Shown: positions 33,790 through 40,434 of the stretch, one piece after another
Position numbering within the stretch: the first letter of the stretch is position 1
How the letters are laid out: each line of letters opens with the position of its first letter
NCBI GenBank assembly: GCA_029946105.1
Contig: JAQSDW010000218.1
Span: forward strand, 73,442-113,875
Direction of reading: 5' to 3'
Source: Reyranella sp.
GTDB taxonomy: Bacteria > Pseudomonadota > Alphaproteobacteria > Reyranellales > Reyranellaceae
DNA: 40,434 nt
Made by a program: the position numbers and the translations under genes
The notes under the pieces: generated by a model
Databases searched by the model: none
What the model was told of the DNA's origin: nothing
Seen by the model: the letters and a program-made list of their open reading frames with translations, nothing else

Positions 33790-33814
33790 GGAACCGGTTG
33801 CCTTCGCCGCCGTT
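33790..33814 (+). promoter_or_regulatory. Consensus EcfG promoter before a tiny membrane peptide gene
   Basis: GGAAC (33790-33794), exactly 16 bases, then CGTT (33811-33814): a full match to the EcfG consensus. It lies 39 bases before a 27-codon gene and about 275 bases before phyR, so it may also drive phyR, which would give positive feedback. Confidence 0.75.
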
Positions 33815-33853
33815 ACATCTCGGTCGGTCAACTAGGAGCTAGGAGAATGTAGC

Positions 33854-33937
33854 ATGGGACGCGGGGCGCTGTTGTGGCTGTTGGGAGTGCCAATTCCCGT
33901 CCTTCTTCTGATGTGGGTGCTGGGCTGGCTTCATTAG
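33854..33937 (+). CDS. 27-residue hydrophobic membrane peptide
   Basis: A very short gene encoding MGRGALLWLLGVPIPVLLLM plus WVLGWLH and a stop. It has a short basic start, a single hydrophobic helix with a central Pro-Ile-Pro kink, and a terminal Trp-Leu-His. AGGAG at 33841-33845 gives a ribosome site, with eight bases to the ATG. A full-consensus EcfG promoter stands just upstream. Small peptides of this general kind occur near stress genes in other alphaproteobacteria as far as I recall, but I cannot name a family. The promoter, ribosome site and coherent hydrophobic product together support a real gene. Confidence 0.65.
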   Translation: MGRGALLWLLGVPIPVLLLMWVLGWLH

Positions 33938-34089
33938 CCAATCGACATTGCAGCGGGGGTGCGTGCGCCAAAGGCGTAGTACATTTCAAAGAAACAAACG
34001 GTGCCCAAGGTGGTAGCCTGCGCGACCGAGCTGCGCTGTGCCCCTGGATGGGCACGCGACGTGTGCCGTAAGGTCGGAGGGAGAAAGAC

Positions 34090-34890
34090 GTGCCAGACGA
34101 GTCCGTAAAGAAGAACCTGTCCGAATCGATCACCAGGACACTGCCGTTTTTGCGGCGCTATGCGAGAGCCGTCAGCGGTTCTCAGCAGCGCGGTGATGAA
34201 TGGGTCCGCCTTTGCGCCGAGGTGGCGGTTCAGCAACCGGAATTGATCGCCAAGGCCGCCGACACCAAGCTCGGTGTCTTCAAGTTGTTTCACAGCCTCC
34301 AGCAGCCGTTCGGCGGTCTCGATCATTCTGCTTCGGGGAAGGACAGCGTCAGCGGACGCCTCAAGGAATCCTTGACCGACATGGCACCGCTGCAGCGCCA
34401 GGTGTTGTTGTTGACGGTGTTGGAGGGTTTCACCATCGGCGATGCCGCCGAAATTCTCGGCATCGACATCGAAGCCGCCGAAAATAGCTTGCGGGAGGCG
34501 CGCGAAGAATTGCGCCGCGTGGCATCGGTTCGTATTCTGGTAATCGAGGACGAGGCGATCATTGCATTGGACGTCGCCGACATCGTTCGCAACGCCGGCC
34601 ACGAAGTCGTAGGCATAGCCGCGACGGAAAAGGCAGCGGTCGAACTGGCGAAGAAGCATGCGCCGCACCTCGTGCTGGCGGACATTCAGCTCCGCGGCGC
34701 CGACAGCGGCATCTCCGCGGTCAATGAGATCATGAAGGCCATGACGGTACCGGTCATCTTCGTCACCGGCTTTCCGGAGCGGTTGTTGACCGGCAAGCGC
34801 GTCGAGCCTGCCTTCGTGATCTCGAAGCCGTTCGATCCTGATCTTCTTCGCGCGGCGATCGCACAGGCGCTCCACACCGTATCGATCTGA
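34090..34890 (+). CDS. phyR: PhyR general stress response regulator
   Basis: A 266-residue PhyR. Residues 1-145 form the sigma-like domain (TRTLPFLRRYARAVSG and MAPLQRQVLLLTVLEGFTIG with a degenerate region 4). The receiver is at 147-266 with acidic Glu153/Asp154, phospho-acceptor Asp198 (VLADIQL), Thr226 in the VTGFPE motif and Lys246 in SKPF. After phosphorylation the sigma-like domain binds NepR and frees EcfG. The start is GTG at 34090 behind GGAGGGAG. A GTGCCC/GGGCAC hairpin (34038-34055) lies in the leader. The sensor kinase follows 13 bases downstream. Confidence 0.94.
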   Translation: MPDESVKKNLSESITRTLPFLRRYARAVSGSQQRGDEWVRLCAEVAVQQPELIAKAADTKLGVFKLFHSLQQPFGGLDHSASGKDSVSGRLKESLTDMAPLQRQVLLLTVLEGFTIGDAAEILGIDIEAAENSLREAREELRRVASVRILVIEDEAIIALDVADIVRNAGHEVVGIAATEKAAVELAKKHAPHLVLADIQLRGADSGISAVNEIMKAMTVPVIFVTGFPERLLTGKRVEPAFVISKPFDPDLLRAAIAQALHTVSI

Positions 34891-34903
34891 CCCGGACCGC
34901 CGG

Positions 34904-36631
34904 ATGTCGACCCGGTGGTCGCTGCGTTCGAAGCTGGCCAGTCTGGTGATTGTGTCATGCCTGCCGATACTGGGACTCGCGGCCTGGGATGCCGACAGCG
35001 GCTTGCGGACGTTGGAAGCGCAACGTGCCGCAGCCGTGACCTCGGCAGCCGAACTCGCAGTGTCGCGCTACCGTGTGGTGATCGAGAGCACCCGGCAATT
35101 GCTGCCGGCGGTCTGTTCCGAAGCCACCGTGTCGAAGAGTGCAGGTCCCGACGCGGCCCCGTCCGACATCACCGGCTGCGAGATGTATCTCGGCGGGGTT
35201 CTGCAGGCTTTTCCCACCGAATATTCCGGGGCGCTCGTCACGGATGACAAGGGGACCGCGCGCTGCTCGAGTTCGATGACGATCGTGGGCATGAGCTTCG
35301 CCGACCGGGCGATCTTCAGCCAGGTTCGCGACACCAAGACATTTTCGCTTGGCGCACCGATCGCCAGTCGGGTGACCGGCGTCGCCGTAATTCCTGCGGC
35401 GCTGCCCGTTCTGCGCGGCAGCGAGTTCGGTGGCATGTGCGCCATCGGTATTTCGCTCGCACATTTCGCCAACACCGTCTCCTCCGCACCGACCGGGGGA
35501 GGAGCGGCGGTGGTCCTGGTTGACCGCACTGGCGCTTCGATCGATTCCAGCGCCGTGACGGCGCGGACCTTGCCTGTCGCCACCCGGGTCGTCGCGGCGA
35601 TCGCCGGTGGGCGGGCCATGTTCACAGAGTATGGTCAGGACGGAACGCTTTACGAATTCGGACTTCGGCCCTTGGTCGGAAGTACCATGTTCGTCATCGC
35701 GGCCGTACCCGTAGATCAGAGCTTGCTCGTTCTTGCGCGCGCGGGTAGCAGCTTTGTTCTGGTGCTACTTGCTCTTCTCGTGACGCTCGTGGCGATCTGG
35801 TTCGGTGCCGATCGCTGGTGTGTGCGGCCCCTGCGATACATCCAGGATTTCGCTGGCAAGGTCAGCCGTGGCGACATCGCAGACTTCGCGCCGCCTCGAC
35901 CATGGAGTCCAGAATTGACGAGCGTTGGCCACGGCGTTACGGCGATGGCGGCGGCGATTGCCAGCCGCGAGGCCGAATTGCGCGCCGGCCTCGAGCAGCG
36001 TGACCACATGCTTCGCGAAATTCATCACAGGGTTAAGAACAATCTGCAGATGATCACGAGCCTGCTCAACCTGCAGGCAGGTGAAATCCGCTCGCCGCGC
36101 ATCCGGCGCTATTTCGGCGACGCCCAGAATCGCGTTCTTACCCTTTCGGTCCTGCATCGGCATCTCTATGAGCGGACCAGTTGGGCGTTGGTCGATTTCC
36201 AGCGTTTCATCAGCGATCTGGTGCGCCAGATCTCGGTCGTGGACCTCAACGACAATCCTGCGTCGCCGCGCTTTCACATTCGGGCACCGATCATGGCGGT
36301 CGGGCCCGACGTGGCCATTCCCGTGGGCTTGATCGTGACGGAGGCGGTGAGCGCCGCCCTGCGTCACGACTTCAGTGGCGTCGTGACGCCTGAGATTCGA
36401 ATCGAAGCGGCGGAAAGCGACGGGCAGGTTACCTTCGTCATCGAGGACAACGGTCTCGACAGGCACGGCAGCGCGATGCGGGTGGGCGGACGCGGCGTCT
36501 TCGGCCTGACCTTGATTCGCGGCCTGGCGTCGCAACTCGGCGGTGAGGTGGCGGTGACGACGCGCGATAGCGGCGGCACGCGGATCGTCGTCACCTTCCC
36601 GATGATGTCCGAGCAGGCCGAGGATGCCTAG
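34904..36631 (+). CDS. Membrane sensor histidine kinase, HisKA_2 type, probable PhyR kinase
   Basis: A 575-residue kinase. Membrane helices lie at about 12-28 and 283-301 around a periplasmic sensing domain of some 250 residues (dCache-like), followed by a HAMP-like stretch. The HisKA_2 box REIHHRVKNNLQMITSLLNL is at 371-390 with His374/His375. An ATPase domain has DNG at 515-517 and a glycine box near 529-540. The N-box reads EAVSAALRH, with Ala484 where kinases have the Mg/ATP-binding Asn. The gene follows phyR and overlaps the hybrid kinase, so it is the likely PhyR partner, either as a kinase with altered ATP binding or as a phosphatase. Confidence 0.88.
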   Translation: MSTRWSLRSKLASLVIVSCLPILGLAAWDADSGLRTLEAQRAAAVTSAAELAVSRYRVVIESTRQLLPAVCSEATVSKSAGPDAAPSDITGCEMYLGGVLQAFPTEYSGALVTDDKGTARCSSSMTIVGMSFADRAIFSQVRDTKTFSLGAPIASRVTGVAVIPAALPVLRGSEFGGMCAIGISLAHFANTVSSAPTGGGAAVVLVDRTGASIDSSAVTARTLPVATRVVAAIAGGRAMFTEYGQDGTLYEFGLRPLVGSTMFVIAAVPVDQSLLVLARAGSSFVLVLLALLVTLVAIWFGADRWCVRPLRYIQDFAGKVSRGDIADFAPPRPWSPELTSVGHGVTAMAAAIASREAELRAGLEQRDHMLREIHHRVKNNLQMITSLLNLQAGEIRSPRIRRYFGDAQNRVLTLSVLHRHLYERTSWALVDFQRFISDLVRQISVVDLNDNPASPRFHIRAPIMAVGPDVAIPVGLIVTEAVSAALRHDFSGVVTPEIRIEAAESDGQVTFVIEDNGLDRHGSAMRVGGRGVFGLTLIRGLASQLGGEVAVTTRDSGGTRIVVTFPMMSEQAEDA

Positions 36632-39179
36632 CACCTCGCCCGCCGGACGCTCGATCGGCGTGATTGTCGGACTGACGATTGCAGTGCTGATCGCGAGCGG
36701 CGCCATGCTCGCCATCAACCATTCCAACTCTGCTGCTCGACAGCAGCGTCTGGTGATTGGGAACTACGAGACGATGGCGTTGATGCGCGAGACTGTGATC
36801 GCTTTGCAGAGCGCCGAACTTGGCCAGCAGCACTATCTGCTGACCGGCGATCCGGCGGCTCTCGAGCCCTACGAGCAGGCGCGCCTGCAAATCGAGGCCG
36901 GGCTGCGCCAGCTCGGGGTGGCCGCCTCCACCGATCCGGAGGCAGCGCGGCTCGGCCGGGAGTTCCGCGGCCAGACAACGGAAGAACTCGAAAGGCTCCG
37001 TGATACCGTGGCGGCCTATCGGCTCTATGGCCGCGATGCCGCCCTAGCCCTGTCCCGAACCGGTGCGCCCGTCGCGTCCATGGAGCAGATTCGCCGAGCC
37101 GCCGACATGGTCGTCGAGGGCCAACGGTTTGTGCTGGCGCAACGGTTGGCGACGCTGCGCTCGGAGCAGGCCAAGTCCGATATCGCCGGCCTGCTCGTCA
37201 TGGGAGGTGCCTTCCTGTGCCTCATTGTCGGAATGGCGGTCGTCATCGCCGGGGCCGGTCGGCTGCAACGCGCACAGCGCGAACTCATTGCCCGTTCAAC
37301 CCTGCTCATGACGACCCTCGAGAGCCTGCGGGATCCGATCTTCGTCATCGATGCCGACGGCACGGTTGCTGCGTGGAACGACCCTTTCATGCGGCTTGCG
37401 GGCTGGAGTCCGGCCAACCACGGCACCCTGACACGGGATCAATTGCTGTCGGACCGGTCGCCGGCGATGCACGCCCTGCTCGGTCCGCTGAAGCTCGATG
37501 GTGAGGGGCCGGAGCGGCCAGCGGTCGCCCGCGTTTCGTACGATGGCCGGGATTACGAGGTCTCGCGCGGCGATATGTCGGGCGGCGGAGTGGTCGTGCG
37601 CTGCGTCGACATCACAGTAAAGCTGCGGGATGAGGCGGCCCTGCATCAAGGCCAGAAGATGGAGGCGATCGGCCAACTAACCGGCGGCATGGCGCATGAC
37701 TTCAACAACATCCTTCAGGTCGTGCAGGCCAATCTCGAGCTTGTAAGGGCTGATGTCTCGGCCAATCCCGAGGTGCAGTCTCGGCTGCAGAGCGCCATGG
37801 CGGCGGCGGAACGGGGCGCTCGACTGACCCACCAGCTCCTGGCCTTCGCGCGGCGTCAGCCATTGGCGCCACAGCCTATCAACGTCGCGCAGCTGTTGTC
37901 GGATCTCACCGACCTGCTTCGCCACTCGCTCGGCGAACGCGTGATCATGGAACTGACGATCGCTGAAGATGCCTGGAACGCGAAGATCGATCCCGGTCAG
38001 CTCGAGAACGCGATCCTCAACCTGGCGATCAATGCGCGTGACGCCATGCCCAACGGCGGCACGGTGAGCGTGGAAGTATCCAATGTCACCCTCGATCAGC
38101 GCTACGCGACGCTGCACTCCGAGGTGACGCCGGGACCCTATGTTCTCGTCGCCGTGAGCGATACCGGGACGGGGATGCCTCCGGATGTTGTGGCCCAGGC
38201 ATTCGATCCATTCTTCACGACCAAGCGCGAGGGCAAGGGCACGGGCCTTGGACTGAGCATGGTGTACGGCTTCGTCCGCCAGTCCAGTGGCCACATCCGC
38301 ATCGACAGCGCGATTGGCCAGGGCACGAGCGTGAAGCTCTATCTTCCCCGGACTCTCGACGTGGTTGCGGAGAGGCAAGCGGATGCCACGACGACACCGA
38401 CCGGCCGGGAGCGTATTCTGGTGGTCGAAGACCACGACGACGTGAGGCTTACGGTCGTCGACACGCTGAAGGGCTGGGGCTATCGGGTGACGCCTGCCGA
38501 GGGTGCCGATGCCGCGGTCGCGTTGCTGAATGGCGGTGCGGCGTTCGACCTGCTGTTCACCGATGTCGTGATGCCGGGTGCCACTTCGGTGATGGAGATG
38601 GTGCGGTTGGCGCAGCGTCTGCGACCCGACATCACCGTCCTGCTCACTTCCGGCTATGCCAGAGACCTGGTTCCGGAACCGGGCGACAGGGATTACCCCA
38701 TGATCGCCAAGCCTTATGGCAGCGCCGCGCTGGCTGCGAAGGTGCGAAGTGTGCTGGCCACGCGCCGCCCGCCGCCGCAGCCTGAAGCCGCGCGGCCGCA
38801 GGCGGCACCCGCCGCCGGAGCGCCTCGCCGCGTCCTGCTGGTCGAAGACGAGGTCCTTCTCCGCATGTCGGTTTCCGACATGCTGGAGCGTCTCGGCTGC
38901 TCGGTCGAGAGCGTCGGCAGTGCCGAACAGGCCCTCGAAGTGCTGGCGCGGGGCGAATCGTTCGACCTGCTGCTGACCGATCTCGGATTGCCGGGGATGA
39001 GCGGCGAGGAACTCGCCGGCGAAGTGGGCCAGCGGTATGGCAAATTGTCGGTGGTTATCGCCAGCGGCTATGGCCGGCCCGAGGGCCAGCCGGATGGTCG
39101 GCAGTTCATTACCAAGCCTTATTCGTCGGTCGACCTGCAGCAGGTCCTCGACCACGCCGCACGGACTACCGCCGCCTAG
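36624..39179 (+). CDS. Hybrid sensor histidine kinase with two receiver domains
   Basis: An 851-residue hybrid kinase. Membrane helices at about 11-31 and 188-209 flank a CHASE3-like domain (QSAELGQQHYLLTGDPAAL). A PAS-like domain is at about 228-335, HisKA with His358 (GGMAHDFNN), an intact ATPase domain (Asn470 in NLAINARDAMP, DTGTGMP, GKGTGLGLSMV), then receivers with Asp647 (FTDVVMPG) and Asp786 (LTDLGLPG). The two receivers are joined by a Pro/Ala linker. The start overlaps the previous gene by eight bases. It may phosphorylate PhyR directly or feed or drain phosphate through its receivers; that is inference from position. Confidence 0.9.
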   Translation: MPSTSPAGRSIGVIVGLTIAVLIASGAMLAINHSNSAARQQRLVIGNYETMALMRETVIALQSAELGQQHYLLTGDPAALEPYEQARLQIEAGLRQLGVAASTDPEAARLGREFRGQTTEELERLRDTVAAYRLYGRDAALALSRTGAPVASMEQIRRAADMVVEGQRFVLAQRLATLRSEQAKSDIAGLLVMGGAFLCLIVGMAVVIAGAGRLQRAQRELIARSTLLMTTLESLRDPIFVIDADGTVAAWNDPFMRLAGWSPANHGTLTRDQLLSDRSPAMHALLGPLKLDGEGPERPAVARVSYDGRDYEVSRGDMSGGGVVVRCVDITVKLRDEAALHQGQKMEAIGQLTGGMAHDFNNILQVVQANLELVRADVSANPEVQSRLQSAMAAAERGARLTHQLLAFARRQPLAPQPINVAQLLSDLTDLLRHSLGERVIMELTIAEDAWNAKIDPGQLENAILNLAINARDAMPNGGTVSVEVSNVTLDQRYATLHSEVTPGPYVLVAVSDTGTGMPPDVVAQAFDPFFTTKREGKGTGLGLSMVYGFVRQSSGHIRIDSAIGQGTSVKLYLPRTLDVVAERQADATTTPTGRERILVVEDHDDVRLTVVDTLKGWGYRVTPAEGADAAVALLNGGAAFDLLFTDVVMPGATSVMEMVRLAQRLRPDITVLLTSGYARDLVPEPGDRDYPMIAKPYGSAALAAKVRSVLATRRPPPQPEAARPQAAPAAGAPRRVLLVEDEVLLRMSVSDMLERLGCSVESVGSAEQALEVLARGESFDLLLTDLGLPGMSGEELAGEVGQRYGKLSVVIASGYGRPEGQPDGRQFITKPYSSVDLQQVLDHAARTTAA

Positions 39180-39195
39180 GATTTGCGCGGTCCCT

Positions 39196-39220
39196 GCAAC
39201 CCTTCCCGGTGAGGGGCGTT
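39196..39220 (+). promoter_or_regulatory. EcfG-type promoter before the 51-residue gene
   Basis: GCAAC (39196-39200), 16 bases, CGTT (39217-39220), then 29 bases to the ATG at 39250. The element has the same one-base variant and the same spacing as the sites at 33448 and 39421. Confidence 0.65.
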
Positions 39221-39249
39221 GGTTCGACAGGAGATCAGCGGAGGGCGAG

Positions 39250-39405
39250 ATGAATACTACCGTTCCCCCCAGAACATCGAGCGGCAAGGCCCAGGACAGG
39301 GGCCAGGGTAGGATCGTTAATCGGTTGATGGAAGGCGAACTGCTCGACCTCTATGCGGCCGTGCTGATCATCGTGCCGATCGCCATTTTGCTGCGGTTGC
39401 TCTGA
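39250..39405 (+). CDS. 51-residue single-pass membrane protein
   Basis: A small gene encoding a polar, Arg/Gly/Gln-rich first half (RTSSGKAQDRGQGRIVNRLM) and a C-terminal membrane helix (LYAAVLIIVPIAILLRLL). GGAGGGCG lies just before the ATG. An EcfG-type promoter ends 29 bases upstream, and another starts 16 bases after the stop, so it is a single-gene unit. The layout is that of a tail-anchored protein. No family is recognised; a role in the stress-exposed membrane is inference from the promoter. Confidence 0.65.
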   Translation: MNTTVPPRTSSGKAQDRGQGRIVNRLMEGELLDLYAAVLIIVPIAILLRLL

Positions 39406-39420
39406 GGCAACCCCGGAAGG

Positions 39421-39445
39421 GCAACCTCGGACGACTGGGCTCGTT
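39421..39445 (+). promoter_or_regulatory. EcfG-type promoter of the exported csbD gene
   Basis: GCAAC (39421-39425), 16 bases, CGTT (39442-39445), then 46 bases to the ATG at 39492, almost the same distance as for the first csbD gene (47). Confidence 0.65.
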
Positions 39446-39491
39446 GAGAAGCCATCACTCATTCGCGAACCAACAGCGACAGGAGAATACC

Positions 39492-39812
39492 ATGCGCGCA
39501 CTTTCAATTCTGGCTGGCTGCCTGGCCGCCGTCTCGATCACGTTGCCGGCCGCAGTTCACGCCCAGACCAGCGGGCAGACCACGACACAGAACGACGCCA
39601 AGACGATGTGGGAAAAGATCAAGGGCAGCTGGACCCAGAGCAAGGGCGCTGTGAAGGAACAGTGGGGCAAGCTTACCGATGACGACCTTCTGGCGATCGA
39701 AGGCCGTCGCGACCAGCTCGTCGGCAAGATCCAGACCCGTTACGGCATCTCCCATGAGGAAGCCGAGGCACAGGTCTCGGGTTGGGAAACGCGTCGCGCC
39801 CGCGAAATGTAG
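39492..39812 (+). CDS. CsbD family protein with a signal peptide
   Basis: A 106-residue protein with a Sec signal peptide (MRALSILAGCLAAVSITLPA, cleavage near HAQ) and a CsbD domain at about 40-100: WEKIKGSWTQSKGAVKEQWG, KLTDDDLLAIEGRRDQLVGK. Most CsbD proteins are cytoplasmic, so export is uncommon. AGGAG lies upstream of the ATG at 39492; a longer frame lacks a ribosome site and would mask the signal. It is followed after seven bases by the secreted paralogue gene, probably in one transcript under the EcfG-type promoter at 39421. Confidence 0.88.
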   Translation: MRALSILAGCLAAVSITLPAAVHAQTSGQTTTQNDAKTMWEKIKGSWTQSKGAVKEQWGKLTDDDLLAIEGRRDQLVGKIQTRYGISHEEAEAQVSGWETRRAREM

Positions 39813-39819
39813 GGTAGTG

Positions 39820-40383
39820 ATGCTCATGCGACAGACATGTCGTCTCGGAACAACTGCGGCGGTCGCCGTGGTGACAGGCATTCTTGCCGTGTCGGCGTTC
39901 GCACAAACGTCGACCGAGTTCCGGGATCCGAAGAACGGCAAAGTATGGACGCCGTACAACGTGAGCCAGGACTATAGTTTGTCTCCCGCGCCGGCGGCCT
40001 CGAATCGGGACAAGGCCTTCGATCCGCAGGCTCAGAGTGTCGTCGTCGAAGGCGTGACCGTTCAACGTCCACGCGCTCAGCTGATGGGCGTGTTACCCGT
40101 CACCGCGGGGCAGAGCGTGCCATTTGTGACACTTGAGGGCGCATCGCTGCAGGCCGTGCCCGGAGAGCGATGGATCACGGCCCTGTACTTGACCAACAAC
40201 AGCGGTGCCACGGTGAGTGCCGTAGTCGGTTGCCTGTTCACGAATGCCGGCCGCAAGGTCGAGGATACGCGTGTGATTGTTCCGCCCGCGGGCCCGGGCG
40301 AACGTCTGGCCTTGCAGGCGTATGGGCCACCCGTGGACATCTTCGTCGATCGCGTGACCTGCCAAATCATTTCGCCGGTCTAG
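39820..40383 (+). CDS. Secreted protein of unknown family, paralogue of the gene at 30331
   Basis: A 187-residue exported protein with a signal peptide (about residues 1-29, ending SAFAQ). The mature part matches the 30331 product block by block: EFRDPKNGKVWTPYNV, DKAFDPQAQSVVVEGVTVQR, LQAVPGERWITALYLTNNSG, CLFTNAGRKVEDTRV and YGPPVDIFVDRVTCQI. AGGG stands five bases before the ATG at 39820; an ATG at 39826 is an alternative. It is likely co-transcribed with the exported csbD gene, which would put it under stress control. Function is unknown. Confidence 0.8.
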   Translation: MLMRQTCRLGTTAAVAVVTGILAVSAFAQTSTEFRDPKNGKVWTPYNVSQDYSLSPAPAASNRDKAFDPQAQSVVVEGVTVQRPRAQLMGVLPVTAGQSVPFVTLEGASLQAVPGERWITALYLTNNSGATVSAVVGCLFTNAGRKVEDTRVIVPPAGPGERLALQAYGPPVDIFVDRVTCQIISPV

Positions 40384-40434
40384 GTGTCTTCCTTGTAATT
40401 TGCGCCCCTTCGAAAAGTCGCTACGTTGCCCTTC

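Noticed and set aside
34038..34055. GTGCCC/GGGCAC hairpin as a terminator before phyR
   Set aside because: No T run follows and it lies in the phyR leader; it may be incidental in GC-rich sequence.
37677..39287. 536-codon open frame antisense to the hybrid kinase
   Set aside because: Shadow of a clear kinase with two receivers; no family resemblance.

Overview
The window is a GC-rich, gene-dense stretch of an alphaproteobacterial chromosome. The strongest taxonomic evidence is a complete general stress response module (two EcfG-type sigma factors, NepR, PhyR and a HisKA_2 kinase), which is known only from Alphaproteobacteria. A GapR-like DUF2312 protein, a short-type Psd with PssA, a Bug-family (TctC) binding protein and a monomeric isocitrate dehydrogenase fit. 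A Rhodospirillales/Reyranella-like host is a guess from gene content only. I see no tRNA, rRNA, CRISPR array, insertion sequence or phage gene.

Layout. 60-3208: glcE and glcF of glycolate oxidase, split by a higBA toxin-antitoxin pair with a palindromic operator that abuts the toxin start. 3225-5272: a secreted TPR protein, an SGNH-like protein and two small uncharacterised genes. 5391-10576: amidohydrolase, DUF2339 membrane protein and phenylacetate-CoA ligase family protein in one direction. 10586-18008 (minus strand): two small envelope proteins, then a long tightly packed operon read from gckA (glycerate kinase) through a GFA protein, otnK, otnC, otnI and ltnD to pyk. This predicts conversion of four-carbon sugar acids such as L-threonate to dihydroxyacetone phosphate and of glycerate to pyruvate. 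18038-22687: N-formylglutamate amidohydrolase-like, DUF1244, BAAT-like hydrolase, DUF2312, and a secreted beta-propeller overlapping a Bug-type binding protein. 22689-26498: DUF429, monomeric icd, a deleted remnant of guaA, and a LOG protein. 26616-29883: LysM protein, psd, pssA and a third CDP-alcohol phosphotransferase broken by one base. 29884-30215: an AT-rich spacer and an orphan Flp pilin.

30331-40383 is the general stress response region. Minus strand: SDR, nepR, two EcfG-like sigma factors. Plus strand: csbD, a 27-residue membrane peptide, phyR, a sensor kinase, a large hybrid kinase, a 51-residue membrane protein, an exported CsbD protein and a secreted protein. The secreted protein has a paralogue at 30331, so the two paralogues bracket the locus. 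Four plus-strand transcription units in this region are preceded by a motif with identical geometry, (G/C variant) GSAAC-N16-CGTT, matching the known EcfG promoter (GGAAC-N16/17-CGTT). These are read by eye as EcfG promoters, making the locus both regulator and regulon.

The most noteworthy observations are: the four EcfG-type promoters and the tiny genes behind two of them; the sensor kinase whose N-box asparagine is replaced by alanine; the guaA deletion relic that stays in frame; the single-base frameshift in the third phospholipid-type enzyme; higBA inserted between glcE and glcF; and short tandem duplications lying across the stop codons of several genes.
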